DNA of 64,000 bases, from assembly GCF_009833965.1 (NCBI RefSeq), contig NZ_CP047165.1, forward strand, positions 310,001 through 374,000, written 5' to 3'. This stretch comes from Pelistega ratti (GTDB taxonomy: Bacteria; Pseudomonadota; Gammaproteobacteria; Burkholderiales; Burkholderiaceae_B). The notes beneath the pieces are model-generated. The model had not been told where the DNA came from. It saw only the letters and a program-made list of their open reading frames with translations, and ran no database searches. The translations under genes were made by a program, and so were the position numbers. Each line of letters opens with the position of its first letter. Position 1 is the stretch's first letter. Below are positions 63,755 to 64,000 of the stretch, one piece after another.

Positions 63755-64000
63755 TAGTAAGTATTTTTAAATTGTGTACGCGCTAAAAAAATAACGGGAA
63801 GTAAACCAACAAGAACGATGAGAAGTGCAGCAATAGCACCTTCTTCATACGTTCCCCGTGCGGCTTCTGCATATAACCATGTCGATAGGGTTTCAAAGTT
63901 TAATGGGCGTAATAATAAGGTCGCAGAAAGCTCTTTCATGGCATCTACAAAAACAAGTAAGGCTGCTGCACCCAGTGCTGGTTTTAGAAGAGGAAAATGT
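63754..64000 (-). CDS. ABC transporter permease, C-terminal part (FbpB-like, cut by window end)
   Basis: Only the last 81 codons are present; the frame remains open to base 64000 and the gene continues beyond. The segment PALGAAALLVFVDAMKELSATLLLRPLNFETLSTWLY contains a membrane helix and a variant of the EAA loop that contacts the ATPase (DAMKELSATLLLRP), as in FbpB-type iron permeases. A final helix (ALLIVLVGLLPVIFLAR) ends the protein. It is coupled by one-base overlap to the ATPase gene. No periplasmic binding protein is visible within the window. Confidence 0.85.
   Translation of the reverse strand, partial: HFPLLKPALGAAALLVFVDAMKELSATLLLRPLNFETLSTWLYAEAARGTYEEGAIAALLIVLVGLLPVIFLARTQFKNTY

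Noticed and set aside
1..64000. CRISPR arrays, insertion sequences, prophage or integrative elements
   Set aside because: No regularly spaced repeats, transposase, integrase or phage genes were seen; almost all genes are core functions in typical order.

Overview
The window looks like the chromosome of an AT-rich betaproteobacterium, most likely Burkholderiales, family Alcaligenaceae (low-GC, host-associated members such as Taylorella or Pelistega are the kind of organism I have in mind; genus is inference). The support is gene order and gene types: leuB-asd-truA-trpF, sucC-sucD-terC, hemC-hemD-(...)-hemX-hemY, DUF3579 next to argF-argG and rpsT, surE-pcm-nlpD followed by rlmD, and a pyruvate dehydrogenase cluster whose lpdA carries its own lipoyl domain. 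Almost all of it is core chromosome. I saw no insertion sequence, prophage, integrase or CRISPR array.

Layout. 1-5673 (+): end of leuB, asd, truA, the two membrane subunits of a TRAP transporter and trpF. 5916-13594 (-): DIP1984-family protein, the ABC-F ATPase yheS, prmB, dapE, dapD, a DUF1851 (Tdi1-like) protein, a TM2-domain protein and a DUF455 ferritin-like protein. 13821-16190 (+): an SbmA/YddA-type ABC exporter and a GNAT acetyltransferase; 16262-16645 (-): SirB2. 16742-23368 (+): a TSUP permease, rnr, rlmB, a cystathionine gamma-synthase-family enzyme, an HU protein and two identical tRNA-Val(UAC) genes. 23679-25604 (-): thioredoxin and a purine permease. 25751-26782 (+): tsaD; 26913-27548 (-): plsY. 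27858-45194 (+): surE-pcm-nlpD, a Spy-like periplasmic protein, rlmD, sucCD-terC, hemCD, two tandem cycA-type permeases, hemX, hemY and ppa. 45336-47719 (-): argG and argF, with a divergent DUF3579 gene. 48356-56098 (-): rpsT, a PfkB-family sugar kinase, an SCO protein with prlC, and a histidine kinase/response regulator pair coupled to folD. 56622-62820 (+): aceE-aceF-lpdA. 62981 to the end (-): an FbpBC-type ferric iron ABC transporter, cut by the window edge.

Functionally the window covers aspartate-family/lysine synthesis (asd, dapD, dapE), single enzymes for Leu, Trp and Arg synthesis, heme synthesis, central carbon metabolism (PDH, succinyl-CoA synthetase), translation and RNA maintenance (truA, rlmB, rlmD, tsaD, prmB, yheS, rnr, rpsT), and envelope functions. 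Intrinsic terminators are abundant and easy to read, so most transcription units can be delimited.

The observations most worth a second look are: a candidate small RNA (about 31353-31554) with its own promoter and terminator, lying where relatives carry rpoS between nlpD and rlmD; two tandem cycA paralogs placed inside the hemCDXY cluster; a perfect 11-bp palindrome in front of a TRAP transporter that lacks an adjacent binding protein; a compact structured element downstream of trpF with interleaved stems; and nearly identical lipoyl-domain DNA repeats inside aceF. None of these amounts to a demonstrated new system; each is given with the check that would decide it.
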